A stretch of DNA of 64,000 bases from positions 744,001 through 808,000 of the forward strand of contig NZ_LMVL02000003.1 of assembly GCF_001541345.2 (NCBI RefSeq). The letters are read 5' to 3'. The translations under genes and the position numbers were made by a program. Shown one piece after another: positions 10,375-20,515 of the stretch (the first letter of the stretch is position 1; the number at the start of each line of letters is the position of its first letter). The notes below the pieces were generated by a model. It searched no databases. It saw only the letters and a list, made by a program, of their open reading frames with translations, and was not told where the DNA came from. This stretch comes from Gillisella vitis. Its GTDB lineage: Bacteria > Pseudomonadota > Alphaproteobacteria > Rhizobiales > Rhizobiaceae.

Positions 10375-11178
10375 ATGACCGCAGGCACAATCCGCACCGG
10401 CATCGGCGGCTGGACGTTCGAGCCTTGGGAAGGCACGTTCTATCCTGAAAAGCTGCCGAAGAAACGGCAGCTGGAACACGCCAGTCGCCAGCTCACGGCC
10501 ATCGAAGTCAACGGCACCTATTATTCCAGCCAGAAGCCGGAGACCTTCGCCAAGTGGGCTTCGGATGTACCTGACGATTTCATCTTTTCGCTGAAAGCCA
10601 GCCGTTATTGCACCAATCGCAAGATTTTGTCCGAGGCCGGTCCGTCTATCGAGAAGTTCCTGAATCAAGGCATCGCGGAACTGGGTCACCATCTTGGCCC
10701 TATTCTCTGGCAATTCATGGCAACGAAAAAGTTCGAACCTGAGGATTTCGAGGGTTTTCTGTCGCTCCTGCCGAAAACCCTTGATGGTTTAACGCTGCGG
10801 CATGTGGTCGAGCCACGCCATCCATCGTTCCAGACGCCTGATTTCATCACCATGCTGGAGCGGCATGGCGTGGCTGCAGTCTGTGCTGATCACCATGATT
10901 ATCCGATGTTTGCCGATGTCACGGCAGATTTTGTTTATGCCCGGCTGCAAAAGGGAACGGATGAGGTCAAGACCTGCTATCAGGAAACCCAGGTGAATGA
11001 CTGGGCAAAGCGGTTTTCTGCCTATGCTGAAGGAAGCGTACCGCAGGATTTACCGTTGATCGCGCCGCAACGGATCGCGGATAAAAAGCCACGCGATGTC
11101 TTTGCGTTTTTCATCACGGGCGGCAAGGTCAATGCGCCGAATGGAGCGCAATTGCTTCAGAAAGCGCTATTGAACTGA
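10375..11178 (+). CDS. DUF72 (YecE-like) protein
   Basis: A 267-residue TIM-barrel-like DUF72 protein. The N-terminus (IRTGIGGWTFEPWEGTFYPEKLPKK) and the motif VNGTYYSSQKPETFAKWA are characteristic, followed by FSLKASR and VEPRHPSF. The biochemical role of the family is not established; a nuclease-like or metal-binding role has only been suggested. ATG 10375 has GGAGTGAG 6-8 nt upstream. It begins 21 bp after uvrA and is followed after 7 bp by an acetyltransferase gene, so uvrA, this gene and the next may form one transcript. Confidence 0.85.
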   Translation: MTAGTIRTGIGGWTFEPWEGTFYPEKLPKKRQLEHASRQLTAIEVNGTYYSSQKPETFAKWASDVPDDFIFSLKASRYCTNRKILSEAGPSIEKFLNQGIAELGHHLGPILWQFMATKKFEPEDFEGFLSLLPKTLDGLTLRHVVEPRHPSFQTPDFITMLERHGVAAVCADHHDYPMFADVTADFVYARLQKGTDEVKTCYQETQVNDWAKRFSAYAEGSVPQDLPLIAPQRIADKKPRDVFAFFITGGKVNAPNGAQLLQKALLN

Positions 11179-11185
11179 AGGTCTG

Positions 11186-11725
11186 ATGATGACGACAGCC
11201 ATCGGCGACCCTGCTGATACGATCCATATCGGTCCCGCGACGAGGCAGCATTTTTGCAGTTTGCGAGATGTGGAATTGGCTTCGTTCGAAACCCTTCGGG
11301 CTGCTGGGGCCGTAACAGGCGACCCTGTTGCAAGCAGCGACGAGGAATTGCGGGTTTATCTCGATGCCGGTCTGCTTCTGGCAGCTTTCGATGGAGCGGA
11401 AAGTCCGGTCGGATATGCTGGTGGCTATGTCAGCGAAGGCTGGTTGCGCATAGGAGAAGCAGATGTTCATCCGCAATGGCAGCGGCGGGGAATTGGGCGG
11501 CGACTGATAAATGCTTTGCTTAACGAAGGACGGTCCAGACATCTCTTGGGTTCGACGCTGACAACAGATCGTTTCGCGCCTTTCAACGCGCCCTTTTATT
11601 CCTCTCTTGGGTTTCAAGCCGTCGAGGGGGATGCCTGCCCTATGCGCCTGAAAAAGATCCTTGCAGCAGAAGCGGCTAAAGGCCTCAATCCACTTCGCCG
11701 TGTCGCCATGATGCTGGTGTTTTAA
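11186..11725 (+). CDS. GNAT-family N-acetyltransferase
   Basis: A 179-residue protein with the GNAT acetyl-CoA site: the beta4 strand IGEADVHPQWQ followed by RRGIGRRLINALL, matching the R/Q-x-x-G-x-G/A pyrophosphate loop. The C-terminal APFYSSLGFQ is the usual beta6-7 element. The acceptor is unknown (amino acid, peptide or small molecule). It starts 7 bp after the DUF72 gene, suggesting translational coupling. Its 3' end overlaps the convergent nnrD gene tail-to-tail by 4 bp. Confidence 0.85.
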   Translation: MMTTAIGDPADTIHIGPATRQHFCSLRDVELASFETLRAAGAVTGDPVASSDEELRVYLDAGLLLAAFDGAESPVGYAGGYVSEGWLRIGEADVHPQWQRRGIGRRLINALLNEGRSRHLLGSTLTTDRFAPFNAPFYSSLGFQAVEGDACPMRLKKILAAEAAKGLNPLRRVAMMLVF

Positions 11726-13203
11726 CCTTGGCGAAAGGGCCGCACAGCCGCAGCCAGATCCTCCGCCGTCAGTCCCTCGCCGACCCTTGCGCCCGTTTCC
11801 GCATGCAGCCAGACACCTGCTGCTGCCGCCTCAAAAGCCGGAACGCCTTGCGCCAACAGCCCGCCGATGATCCCGGCCAACACATCGCCGGAACCGGCTG
11901 TGGCAAGCCAGGGCGGCGCATTTTCGTTGATCATCGCCCGGCCATCGGGGGCCGCAATCACGGTGTCAGCACCTTTGTACACCACGGCGGCATTGGCTTT
12001 TCTGGCAGCGGCCTGGGCTTTTTCGACTTTGCCCAACATCTTGTCACCGGCAATATCGGCAAACAGCCGAGCGAATTCGCCCTCATGCGGCGTCAGAACC
12101 AAGCGGGCTTCATTGCCGGAAAATGCGTCGAACAGTTCGTCTGGTTGATCCCTAAAAGAGGAAATACCGTCAGCATCAAGAACCAGCCTGCGTTTGGACA
12201 GCGAGAGGGTAAATGCCCGCGCCTTTTCACCAATCCCGAATCCGGGTCCGAGCACGAAGGCGCCCATCCGCTGGTCGGTCAGATAGTCTTCAAGGTCGTC
12301 AAGATCATCGACGGTCTTCACCATCACGGCTGTGTTCTGGGCGGCGTTGACAAGGACGGCACTGGCCGGTGAGGCCAGCGTTACCAGCCCCGCTCCGGCC
12401 TTCAATCCAGCCATGGCGGCGAGCCGGGCGGCGCCTGTCGTGCTGGTGCGGCCGGAAAACACCGTGAGATGGCCCCTGGTGAATTTGTGACTGGCGCCAG
12501 AGATTTTTGGCAGGAGATGCGCCCATAAATCGGGATGATTGACGGCAACCTCGCCCCGATATTGTTCAACGATGCGACGCGGAATGCCGATGTCGTAGAC
12601 CTCCACTGTGCCACACAGCGACCGTCCCGGGAGCAGCATATGTCCCGGCTTTCGTGCCATGAATGTCACCGTATGGACCGCCTGAAACGCCACCGGGCGG
12701 GGCTGACCCGTACGACCATCGACACCAGAGGGCAGATCGACCGCCAGAACAGGAATACCGGCCTGGTTGACCCGCTCGATCAGCACCAACACCGGCGAAG
12801 GCAGGTCGCGCGCCAGGCCAGCACCGAACAATGCATCGACCACTAGATCCCCCTCCTTGGGATCATAGAGCGCCAGCGGTTCGGCCTTGCCCTGGTAGTC
12901 CGCAAAAGCCAGAGCCGCATCTCCCTTCAGCTTTTCCGACTCACCCAGACAAAAGACCTGAACAGAAACCCCTGATACCCGCAGCGCCTCAGCCGCGACA
13001 TAGCCGTCACCGCCATTATTTCCCGGCCCACACAGCACCGCGACCCTCAGCGCCTGTGGGAAAAGCCGGAGTGCCGCTGCCGCTACGGCAGAACCGGCTT
13101 TGCGCATCAGCCCATAACTATCGATCCCCGAGTTGGCCGCATCGCGGTCCACCAGGGCCATGGAAGAGGGAGAAATCAGGTGATGAAAAGATGTTTGCAT
13201 CAT
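11722..13203 (-). CDS. nnr: Bifunctional NAD(P)H-hydrate epimerase / ADP-dependent dehydratase
   Basis: Metabolite-repair enzyme that restores damaged NAD(P)H hydrates. The 493-residue fusion has an N-terminal YjeF_N epimerase domain (about 1-215, motif VLCGPGNNGGDGYVAAE and DALFGAGL). The C-terminal YjeF_C/carbohydrate-kinase-like dehydratase domain (about 225-490) has LTPHEGEFARL, VVYKGADTVI and the GSGDVLAGIIGGLLAQG nucleotide motif. The start is taken at ATG 13203 (a second ATG follows at 13200); no clear ribosome site is visible and Met15 is an alternative. It is divergent from glnB across a regulatory gap. Confidence 0.93.
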   Translation of the reverse strand: MMQTSFHHLISPSSMALVDRDAANSGIDSYGLMRKAGSAVAAAALRLFPQALRVAVLCGPGNNGGDGYVAAEALRVSGVSVQVFCLGESEKLKGDAALAFADYQGKAEPLALYDPKEGDLVVDALFGAGLARDLPSPVLVLIERVNQAGIPVLAVDLPSGVDGRTGQPRPVAFQAVHTVTFMARKPGHMLLPGRSLCGTVEVYDIGIPRRIVEQYRGEVAVNHPDLWAHLLPKISGASHKFTRGHLTVFSGRTSTTGAARLAAMAGLKAGAGLVTLASPASAVLVNAAQNTAVMVKTVDDLDDLEDYLTDQRMGAFVLGPGFGIGEKARAFTLSLSKRRLVLDADGISSFRDQPDELFDAFSGNEARLVLTPHEGEFARLFADIAGDKMLGKVEKAQAAARKANAAVVYKGADTVIAAPDGRAMINENAPPWLATAGSGDVLAGIIGGLLAQGVPAFEAAAAGVWLHAETGARVGEGLTAEDLAAAVRPFRQG

Positions 13204-13371
13204 GCAAATATCAAATCGAAAGCCGCAGCAAACGGCAATGGCGTCGAGGAAATTAATATTGAATATTTATTATGCAGATGCCTATCAAGGCGGCACGAAT
13301 TCATGCAAAAAATCTGCGCAATCGTTAAAATCGGCAAAAAATTCAATCCACCTAATTCTCACAAAAAATAG

Positions 13372-13878
<507 letters not shown>

Positions 13879-13939
13879 ATGCGGCCCGGCTGAGGGAGGT
13901 CGGGTCTTATAATCGTCATCAAATCGAGGAACAAACCTA

Positions 13940-15349
13940 ATGACGACCGCACAGGATATTCTTAAACAAATCAAAGACAACGACGTAAAATTTGTCGATC
14001 TCAGGTTCACCGACCCCAAGGGCAAGTTGCAGCATGTCACCATGGACATCGTCTGTGTCGATGAAGACATGTTCGCCGATGGCGTGATGTTCGACGGCTC
14101 CTCCATCGCCGGCTGGAAGGCAATCAACGAATCCGACATGGTGCTGATGCCAGACGTAGAAACGGTACATATGGACCCGTTCTTCGCCCAGTCGACCATG
14201 GTCATTCTCTGCGATATTCTCGATCCGGTTTCCGGTGAAGCCTATAACCGCGATCCGCGCGGCACTGCCAAGAAGGCGGAAGCCTATCTCAAGGCGTCGG
14301 GTATCGGCGACACGGCATTTTTCGGCCCTGAAGCTGAATTCTTCATTTTCGATGACGTGAAATACAAGGCCGATCCTTACAATACCGGCTTCAAGCTTGA
14401 TTCCACCGAATTGCCGTCCAACGACGATACCGATTATGAAACCGGCAATCTCGGCCACCGTCCGCGCGTCAAGGGCGGCTATTTCCCGGTTCCGCCGATC
14501 GACAGCTGCCAGGATATGCGCTCTGAAATGCTGACGGTGCTCTCCGAAATGGGCGTCGTCGTCGAAAAGCATCACCATGAAGTGGCCGCGGCCCAGCATG
14601 AGCTTGGCATCAAGTTCGACACGCTGGTGCGCAACGCCGACAAGATGCAGATCTACAAATATGTCGTGCATCAGGTCGCCAATGCCTATGGCAAGACCGC
14701 AACCTTCATGCCGAAGCCGATCTTTGGCGACAATGGCTCGGGCATGCATGTGCATCAGTCGATCTGGAAGGATGGCAAGCCGACCTTCGCCGGTGACGAA
14801 TATGCCGGTCTGTCGGAAAGCTGCCTCTATTATATCGGCGGCATCATCAAGCATGCCAAGGCACTGAATGCCTTCACCAACCCCTCGACCAATTCCTACA
14901 AGCGCCTGGTGCCTGGCTATGAAGCACCGGTTTTGCTGGCCTATTCCGCCCGCAACCGTTCCGCCTCCTGCCGCATTCCATTCGGCTCCAACCCGAAGGC
15001 AAAGCGCGTCGAAGTCCGCTTCCCTGACCCGACCGCCAACCCCTATCTCGGTTTTGCCGCGATGCTGATGGCTGGTCTCGATGGCATCAAGAACAAGATC
15101 CATCCTGGCAAAGCCATGGACAAGGATCTCTATGACCTGCCGCCGAAGGAATTGAAGAAGATCCCAACGGTCTGCGCCTCGTTGCGTGAAGCGCTGGAAA
15201 GCCTCGACAAGGATCGCAAGTTCCTGACCGCGGGCGGCGTCTTCGACGACGACCAGATCGACGCCTTCATCGACATCAAGATGCAGGAGGTCATGCGCTA
15301 CGAAATGACCCCTCATCCGGTGGAATACGACATGTACTACTCGGTCTGA
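13940..15349 (+). CDS. glnA: Glutamine synthetase type I
   Basis: Dodecameric enzyme making glutamine from glutamate, ammonium and ATP, the entry point for ammonium assimilation. The 469-residue product has the beta-grasp N-domain ([18 protein letters not shown]), the DGSSIAGW latch, the metal/glutamate sites EAEFFIFD and [10 protein letters not shown], and the ATP-loop [11 protein letters not shown]. Tyr398 in DLYDLPPKE is the adenylylation site used by GlnE, so this is the GSI-beta form. It sits 61 bp after glnB and is followed by a strong terminator. Confidence 0.98.
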   Translation: MTTAQDILKQIKDNDVKFVDLRFTDPKGKLQHVTMDIVCVDEDMFADGVMFDGSSIAGWKAINESDMVLMPDVETVHMDPFFAQSTMVILCDILDPVSGEAYNRDPRGTAKKAEAYLKASGIGDTAFFGPEAEFFIFDDVKYKADPYNTGFKLDSTELPSNDDTDYETGNLGHRPRVKGGYFPVPPIDSCQDMRSEMLTVLSEMGVVVEKHHHEVAAAQHELGIKFDTLVRNADKMQIYKYVVHQVANAYGKTATFMPKPIFGDNGSGMHVHQSIWKDGKPTFAGDEYAGLSESCLYYIGGIIKHAKALNAFTNPSTNSYKRLVPGYEAPVLLAYSARNRSASCRIPFGSNPKAKRVEVRFPDPTANPYLGFAAMLMAGLDGIKNKIHPGKAMDKDLYDLPPKELKKIPTVCASLREALESLDKDRKFLTAGGVFDDDQIDAFIDIKMQEVMRYEMTPHPVEYDMYYSV

Positions 15350-15364
15350 TCCGATCGACACCAA

Positions 15365-15392
15365 AGCCGGCAGCAACCCTGCCGGCTTTTTT
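15365..15392 (+). terminator. Intrinsic terminator of glnBA
   Basis: A perfect 9-bp stem AGCCGGCAG/CTGCCGGCT with loop CAACC is followed by TTTTTT, 16 nt after the glnA stop. Confidence 0.92.
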
Positions 15393-15537
15393 ATTGCAGT
15401 ATCATTGATATTTTTTGCAATTGCACATCTCGTTAAACCGGGCGGCCATGCCTCAGCCGTTTTGTGACAAAACCATGTCGAGGCCCTTGATGTTCGTTGT
15501 CCCGTTTCCCAAATATTTGACGAAAGGAAACAAAGCC

Positions 15538-15867
15538 ATGAAACAACGCAACGCAAAGTTTGGAATCGGTGACATTGTTCGTCACAAGGTATTTCCGTTT
15601 CGCGGCGTCGTTTTCGACGTCGATCCGGAATTCGCCAATACGGAAGAATGGTGGAACGCGATCCCCGCAGAATTGCGGCCAAGCAAGGATCAGCCTTTCT
15701 ATCATCTGCTGGCTGAAAATGCCGAGACGGAATATGTCGCCTATGTCTCCGAGCAAAATCTGGAGACAGACGAAAGCGGCGAACCGCTGCGCAATCCGCA
15801 TATCAACCAGATCTTCGTGGAAGAGCAGGCCGGTCATTACAAGCCGCGGATGAATTTGGCTCACTGA
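15538..15867 (+). CDS. hspQ: Heat shock protein HspQ
   Basis: Small YccV-fold protein which in E. coli stabilises hemimethylated-DNA functions and acts as a specificity factor for Lon. The 109-residue product carries the family pattern KFGIGDIVRHKVFPFRGVVFDVDPEF, then W-W, DQPFYHLL and YVSEQNL. ATG 15538 has AAGGAAA 8 nt upstream, and the family begins at this Met although the open frame extends 41 codons upstream. It stands alone between two terminators; heat-shock control is known for the family but no clear promoter was identified here. Confidence 0.92.
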   Translation: MKQRNAKFGIGDIVRHKVFPFRGVVFDVDPEFANTEEWWNAIPAELRPSKDQPFYHLLAENAETEYVAYVSEQNLETDESGEPLRNPHINQIFVEEQAGHYKPRMNLAH

Positions 15868-15891
15868 GCGGCTGACATTATCTCGTAAAAA

Positions 15892-15919
15892 AGCCCCGGT
15901 TTAACGACCGGGGCTTTTT
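15892..15919. terminator. Bidirectional terminator between hspQ and the IalB gene
   Basis: Stem AGCCCCGGT/ACCGGGGCT (15892-15900 with 15907-15915), loop TTAACG, with a T run after it on the plus strand (15915-15919) and a matching A run before it, so it should stop transcription from both convergent genes. Confidence 0.9.
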
Positions 15920-15944
15920 GACAATGAAGGAAAGGAACAACCGA

Positions 15945-16580
15945 TTATTTGGTTTCCTTGGCGGCCTTCTGGGCGTCTTCCAGGGCCTTCTGCGATTCTT
16001 CGTTCTTCTTCTGCATGGCTTCTTCCAGCAGACGCTGGCGCTCCTGCGCCTGGGACTGGGTGATAGCCGGGCCATCGTAGGAACCAGTAAAGCCATCCAG
16101 CGAAATCTTGATCGGGTTTGGAACGCGGCGGAAGTTCATCGACGTGAACACCACGTCATGGCCCTTCTTCAGGCTGGCAATCATCGCGTCCGTCAGCGGA
16201 ATTTCAGCTGTGCAACGGTCCGGGAAGCAGACGGCGTAATCGATCTTCTGGCCTTTGCCGCCGTCGATCTGCAGAACTACGCCCGGCGGGATCAGCCGTG
16301 CGGACGGCACGGAGACCTGCATCAGCTTGCGGTTCATCTTGCCTTCGATGGAAATGATCGCCACGGCGATAATCATCTGGCGGTTCTGCGCGACCTGAAT
16401 GTTCTGCACCGTGCAGATATCGTTGTCTTCCTGCTTGGCGCAGGTCTTGAACCAACCCTGCGGCGGCAAGCCGGCATCGCCAGCGGGCTGCTGCTGGGCA
16501 AAGGATGCGCCAGCAAAGCCAGTGGAGAGAACGAGAGCGGAGAGTGCCGCACGCGCGGTTTTGGCTGCTGTAAACGTCAT
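15945..16580 (-). CDS. Invasion-associated locus B (IalB) family periplasmic protein
   Basis: A 211-residue exported protein. Residues 1-28 form a signal peptide ending ASFA|QQQ. The body has the IalB-family pattern GWFKTCAKQEDNDICTVQN, then RKLMQVSVPSARLIPPGVVLQIDG, and CFPDRCTAEIPL. Four cysteines probably form two disulfides. The C-terminal 40 residues are charged (Glu/Lys/Ala/Gln rich) and likely a coiled-coil helix. IalB was first linked to Bartonella erythrocyte invasion, but the family is widespread in free-living Rhizobiales, so a pathogenic role should not be inferred. It is convergent with hspQ; the 350-bp upstream space separates it from a divergent transport gene. Confidence 0.88.
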   Translation of the reverse strand: MTFTAAKTARAALSALVLSTGFAGASFAQQQPAGDAGLPPQGWFKTCAKQEDNDICTVQNIQVAQNRQMIIAVAIISIEGKMNRKLMQVSVPSARLIPPGVVLQIDGGKGQKIDYAVCFPDRCTAEIPLTDAMIASLKKGHDVVFTSMNFRRVPNPIKISLDGFTGSYDGPAITQSQAQERQRLLEEAMQKKNEESQKALEDAQKAAKETK

Positions 16581-16930
16581 AACGAGATCCGTCTCCTGAA
16601 AACTTTTGTCGAACCGAAGTTCTCACCCGATTAGATCGGCCTATTCGTTCATCCCCTGGGTTTTAAATGAGGCAAATAGATGACCCGATGTGTGTGGTGA
16701 TCCTGTTACAGCGCATCGCTGCGAATATCCAGTGCTTCTTTGGTGTTTGCGAAAGATACGTCCGATTTATGGAACGATTGAGCGCGCGCGACATTTGTTT
16801 TACTGGACAATTTCACCCATTCACTTACATGGCGCTTCCATAGCAGGAATTGTGCCATAGCGGTTGGCTTTCCGGCAGTTCGTGATAATTTGCCGCGAAA
16901 TTTAAAATACTGATCTCGAGAGGAAATGGT
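16581..16930. other. Intergenic region between divergent genes
   Basis: A 350-bp stretch without a convincing gene, lying between the IalB gene (minus) and the peptide-binding protein gene (plus). It must contain both promoters. I see no strong palindrome, riboswitch or repeat in it. Confidence 0.5.
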
Positions 16931-18751
16931 TTGCGGCGTCTTTTGTCGACCCTGCTGGTCCTGCCGTTCTGCGGCTTGTTTGCCGCATCGGCTACCTTGG
17001 CCGAGCCCGTCAATGCCATATCCATGTATGGCAAACCCGCCCTGCCCGCCGATTATAAGCACTTGCCTTACGTCAACCCTGACGTAAAGAAAGGCGGCCG
17101 GATTTCCTACGGCGTGGTTGGCACATTCGACAGTTTCAACCCCTTTGTCATCAAGGGCATGCGCACAACGGCGCGCGGCATCTGGGACCCGGAATACGGC
17201 AATCTGTTTTACGAAACGCTGATGACCCGCTCTGCCGGCGAACCCTACACGCTCTATGGTCTTTTGGCGCAAAGCGTCGAGTGGGATGATGCCCGCAGCT
17301 TCATCCAGTTCAACCTCAACCCCAAGGCCCGCTGGCAGGATGGCCAGCCTGTAACGCCGGATGACGTGATTTTCACGTTGCAGATTCTCCAGCAGAAGGG
17401 CCGTGCGCCTTTCGACAAGCGGTTGAACGGCGTCGCCAGGATGGAAAAGGTCGGCGAGCATAGCGTTCGCTTCACCTTCAACGACAAGGCTGACCGGGAA
17501 ATTCCGCTGCTTCTGGCCTATGCAACGCCAATCCTGCCGAAGCATGCCATCGATCCGGATCTTTTCGAACAATCCTCGCTGAATGTGCCTGTTGGCTCCG
17601 GCCCCTATAAGATCAAGGATATCCGCCCAGGCGAGCGGATTACCTATCAGCGCGACCCGAATTATTGGGGCAAGGATCTACCTTCAAAGGTGGGCTTCGA
17701 TAATTACGACGAAGTCAGCGTAACCTATTTCTTGCAGGACAGCACCCTGTTCGAAGCCTTCAAGAAGGGTGAAATCGATATTTACCCTGATGGTGATTCG
17801 GCCCATTGGCTGCGGGCTTATAATTTCCCCGCAGCCGTGAATGGCGATGTTGTACGCGAAACCTTTACCCCGCAAAAACCGACGGGCATGCTGGGATTCG
17901 TGTTCAACACCCGTCGCCCGATCTTTGCCGATGTGAAGGTGCGCGAGGCGCTGACGCTCGCCTTCGACTTCGAGTGGGTCAACAAAAACATCTACGGCAA
18001 TGCGTTCAAGCGAATCCAGAGTTACTGGCAGAATTCGCCGCTCGGCGCCTTTGGCCATGCCGCCGACGACCGCGAACTGGCAATCCTTGGCAATGCGCGC
18101 AACACGATTGCCCCGGAAATCCTGGCGGGCACCTATACATTGCCGATTTCCGATGGTTCGGGCGCCGACCGTAATATTCTGCGCCAGGCCGTCGCGTTGC
18201 TCAGCCAGGCTGGCTATTCGATCAATGATGGAAAAATGGTCGATGCCCAGGGCAAACCACTGTCCTTCGAGGTCATGACCCAGAATGCCGGCCAGGAGAA
18301 AATGGCGCTTGCCTATCAGCGTACCCTAAGGCTGATCGGCATCGGCATGACCATCCGCACGGTGGATGACGCGCAATATCAGGCGCGCTCCAACAGCTTC
18401 GATTATGACATGGTCGTCATGGCCTATCCTTCGACGCTGGCTCCCGGTATCGAGCAATTCAACCGCTGGGGTTCCACAGCCCGAGATCGGCAAAGCAGTT
18501 TCAATTATGCCGGGGTTGCCAATCCGGATATCGACCGGGTGTTGAACACCATGGTCAATGCCAGAAGCCTCGAGGACTATCAGGCCAGCGTGCGGGCCCT
18601 GGATCGCCTGCTGGTGGCCGGGCATTACGTGGTGCCACTCTATTATAATGGCGAGCAATGGCTGGCGCGCTGGAAACGCATCGCAAGGCCTGACCAAGTG
18701 CCGATGCTGGGCTATCAACTCCCCACGTGGTGGGACGCCAGGGCGCAATGA
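16931..18751 (+). CDS. Family-5 extracellular solute-binding protein (YejA-like peptide binder)
   Basis: A 606-residue periplasmic receptor of an oligopeptide-type ABC importer. Residues 1-24 form a signal peptide (MRRLLSTLLVLPFCG... ending LA|EPV). The SBP_bac_5 domain covers most of the rest: KKGGRISYGVVGTFDSFNPF, RFTFNDKADREIPLLLAY, LPVGSGPYKI-type GSGPYKI and YWGKDLP, and the C-terminal domain with NYAGVANPDIDRVLN. The length and the ALPADY/PDVKKGG start resemble YejA rather than OppA. The start is TTG, with AGAGGAAA well placed upstream; no in-frame ATG fits. No permease or ATPase genes lie nearby, so it is an orphan receptor in this window. Confidence 0.9.
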   Translation: MRRLLSTLLVLPFCGLFAASATLAEPVNAISMYGKPALPADYKHLPYVNPDVKKGGRISYGVVGTFDSFNPFVIKGMRTTARGIWDPEYGNLFYETLMTRSAGEPYTLYGLLAQSVEWDDARSFIQFNLNPKARWQDGQPVTPDDVIFTLQILQQKGRAPFDKRLNGVARMEKVGEHSVRFTFNDKADREIPLLLAYATPILPKHAIDPDLFEQSSLNVPVGSGPYKIKDIRPGERITYQRDPNYWGKDLPSKVGFDNYDEVSVTYFLQDSTLFEAFKKGEIDIYPDGDSAHWLRAYNFPAAVNGDVVRETFTPQKPTGMLGFVFNTRRPIFADVKVREALTLAFDFEWVNKNIYGNAFKRIQSYWQNSPLGAFGHAADDRELAILGNARNTIAPEILAGTYTLPISDGSGADRNILRQAVALLSQAGYSINDGKMVDAQGKPLSFEVMTQNAGQEKMALAYQRTLRLIGIGMTIRTVDDAQYQARSNSFDYDMVVMAYPSTLAPGIEQFNRWGSTARDRQSSFNYAGVANPDIDRVLNTMVNARSLEDYQASVRALDRLLVAGHYVVPLYYNGEQWLARWKRIARPDQVPMLGYQLPTWWDARAQ

Positions 18752-18826
18752 ATTCAACCACCGCGCGCTGACTGCGCACGGATCTGCGGCGTGTCATCGC
18801 TGCCGCATACCGATGGAGACCCTTTC

Positions 18827-19498
18827 ATGCAACGCATTACCATCGATCTCGTGTCCGATGTCGTCTGCCCGTGGTGCTATCTGGGCAAGGCCCGGCTGGA
18901 TCTGGCCATTGCCGAGGTACAGGACACGGTCAGCATCGACGTCAACTGGCGTCCCTACCGGCTCAATCCGGACTATCCACCCGAAGGGGTCGACCAGCAG
19001 GCCGAACTGGCCAAAAAATTTGGCGGCAAGGAAAACCTCGAGCGCGGCCATCAGCAATTGGCGGAGCTTGGCCGCGAGGTTGGTATTGCCTTCAATTTCG
19101 AAGCCATCAAGATCGGCCCCAATACGCTGGATGCGCATCGGCTGATCCATTGGGCCGGATTGGAAAGCCGTGAAGCGCAGGGTGCTGTGGTCTCAGGCCT
19201 GTTCAAGGCATTTTTCGAGGACGGCCGCAATCTCGGCGATCATGCTGTCCTGCTGGATATTACAGAGAAGGCCGGACTGGACCGCAAGGTGATGCAGGCA
19301 CTGCTGGCCGGCGATGCCGACAAGGACATGGTGATCGATGAAATCGACGCCGCCCAGAAAATGGGCGTCAATGGTGTGCCGTTCTTCATCATCGACCAGA
19401 AATATGCCGTGAGTGGCGCCCAGCCGACAGATGTTCTGGCCAATGCCCTGCGCGACATCGCCGCTGAAAAGGCCGTCGAACAGTCGAAACTGAATTGA
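18827..19498 (+). CDS. DsbA-family oxidoreductase (FrnE-like)
   Basis: A 223-residue thioredoxin-fold protein with an inserted helical domain. The CPWC motif (Cys14-Cys17, in DVVCPWCYLGK) and the cis-proline loop GVNGVPFF near residue 185 place it in the DsbA/FrnE/2-hydroxychromene-2-carboxylate isomerase group. There is no signal peptide, so it is cytoplasmic, like FrnE, which has been linked to oxidative-stress resistance. ATG 18827 has GGAGA 7 nt upstream and starts directly at the first beta strand; an upstream GTG at 18791 is less likely. It lies 75 bp after the binding-protein gene but need not be functionally linked. Confidence 0.88.
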   Translation: MQRITIDLVSDVVCPWCYLGKARLDLAIAEVQDTVSIDVNWRPYRLNPDYPPEGVDQQAELAKKFGGKENLERGHQQLAELGREVGIAFNFEAIKIGPNTLDAHRLIHWAGLESREAQGAVVSGLFKAFFEDGRNLGDHAVLLDITEKAGLDRKVMQALLAGDADKDMVIDEIDAAQKMGVNGVPFFIIDQKYAVSGAQPTDVLANALRDIAAEKAVEQSKLN

Positions 19499-19591
19499 CG
19501 CAACGCAATATCGGCCATACTCACGAGAGGCCCCCTGCCGGTGGAAAGCTGATAACGGTTTTCCCCGGCCAAACTCCAGGACGACCTGCTC

Positions 19592-20515
19592 GTGACCTCC
19601 GATACGACACCTCGCGGCCTTGCGCTCGCTTTTGCAGCCTTTGCTGCCTATGCCATCAGTGATGCCTCGGTCAAACTCGTGGATGGCCGAATCAGTCCGT
19701 TCGAATCAGCTTTCTTCGGATCGCTGTTCGGTCTGGCTGCCCTGCCCTTTCTTCTGAAGCGCGGCGATGCGCTGACAGATGTTTTCAGAACCTCAAACCT
19801 GAAGCTCTGGCTGCTGCGTTTCGTCGCCTCCGGCACCAGCGCCATCGGCGCGGTGACGGCCTTCACGCATCTGTCTATGGCCGAGGCCTTCTGCCTGATT
19901 TTCCTTTTGCCCTGCTTCGTCACCATTATGTCGGTGGTATTCCTCAAGGAACAGGTCGGCATCCGCCGCTGGAGCGCGGTGATCCTCGGGTTTATCGGCG
20001 TGCTGGTGGTGCTGCGTCCGGGTTTCAGGGAATTATCGATCGGCCATCTCGGCGCCGTCATCGGCGGGTTGGGCGGGGCGATTTCCATCGTCGTCTACCG
20101 CGCCATCGGCCCGCGTGAAAAATCCACTTCGCTCTACGGCGCTGGCGCCTTCGGCACTATCATCATTTCCGGCATCGCTATGCTGCCTGCCTTTTCCTGG
20201 CCGCAGGGAACGGACTGGCTTTTGCTGCTCAGCTACGGCCTGTTTGCCGCGCTGGCCACCGTGCTGATGATGCTGGCGACCCGCTTTGCTCCAGCCGCCG
20301 TGCTGGGGCCTGCGCAATACAGCCAGATGCTCTGGGCCATCTTGTTCGGCTACCTGATCTTCGGCGACCATGTCGATATGCCCATGCTGGTCGGCATCAC
20401 CCTGATCATCGGCTCCGGCCTGATTACCCTGATGCGAGAAAGAACCAAGGGCGTTCCCCTCCCACCGGCTGTTGCCTCCGGCCCGCAGGCCAGTCTGGCG
20501 GTGGAGGAGGAGTAA
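19592..20515 (+). CDS. EamA/DMT-family transporter
   Basis: A 307-residue membrane protein with two EamA repeats (about residues 8-140 and 155-285) and ten predicted helices. The first repeat has the motif SVKLVDGRISPFESAFFGSLFG and the conserved VVFLKEQVGIRRWSAVILGFIGVLVVLRPG. The second has PAQYSQMLWAILFGYLIFGDHVD. It is related to RhaT/YdcZ-type metabolite exporters; the substrate is unknown. The start is GTG 19592. Its stop overlaps the ATG of the following hydrolase gene (TAATG), so the two are translationally coupled. Confidence 0.88.
   Translation: MTSDTTPRGLALAFAAFAAYAISDASVKLVDGRISPFESAFFGSLFGLAALPFLLKRGDALTDVFRTSNLKLWLLRFVASGTSAIGAVTAFTHLSMAEAFCLIFLLPCFVTIMSVVFLKEQVGIRRWSAVILGFIGVLVVLRPGFRELSIGHLGAVIGGLGGAISIVVYRAIGPREKSTSLYGAGAFGTIIISGIAMLPAFSWPQGTDWLLLLSYGLFAALATVLMMLATRFAPAAVLGPAQYSQMLWAILFGYLIFGDHVDMPMLVGITLIIGSGLITLMRERTKGVPLPPAVASGPQASLAVEEE

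Noticed and set aside
13937..15682. 581-codon minus-strand frame opposite glnA
   Set aside because: Antisense to the highly conserved glnA; codon bias of the opposite strand accounts for its length.
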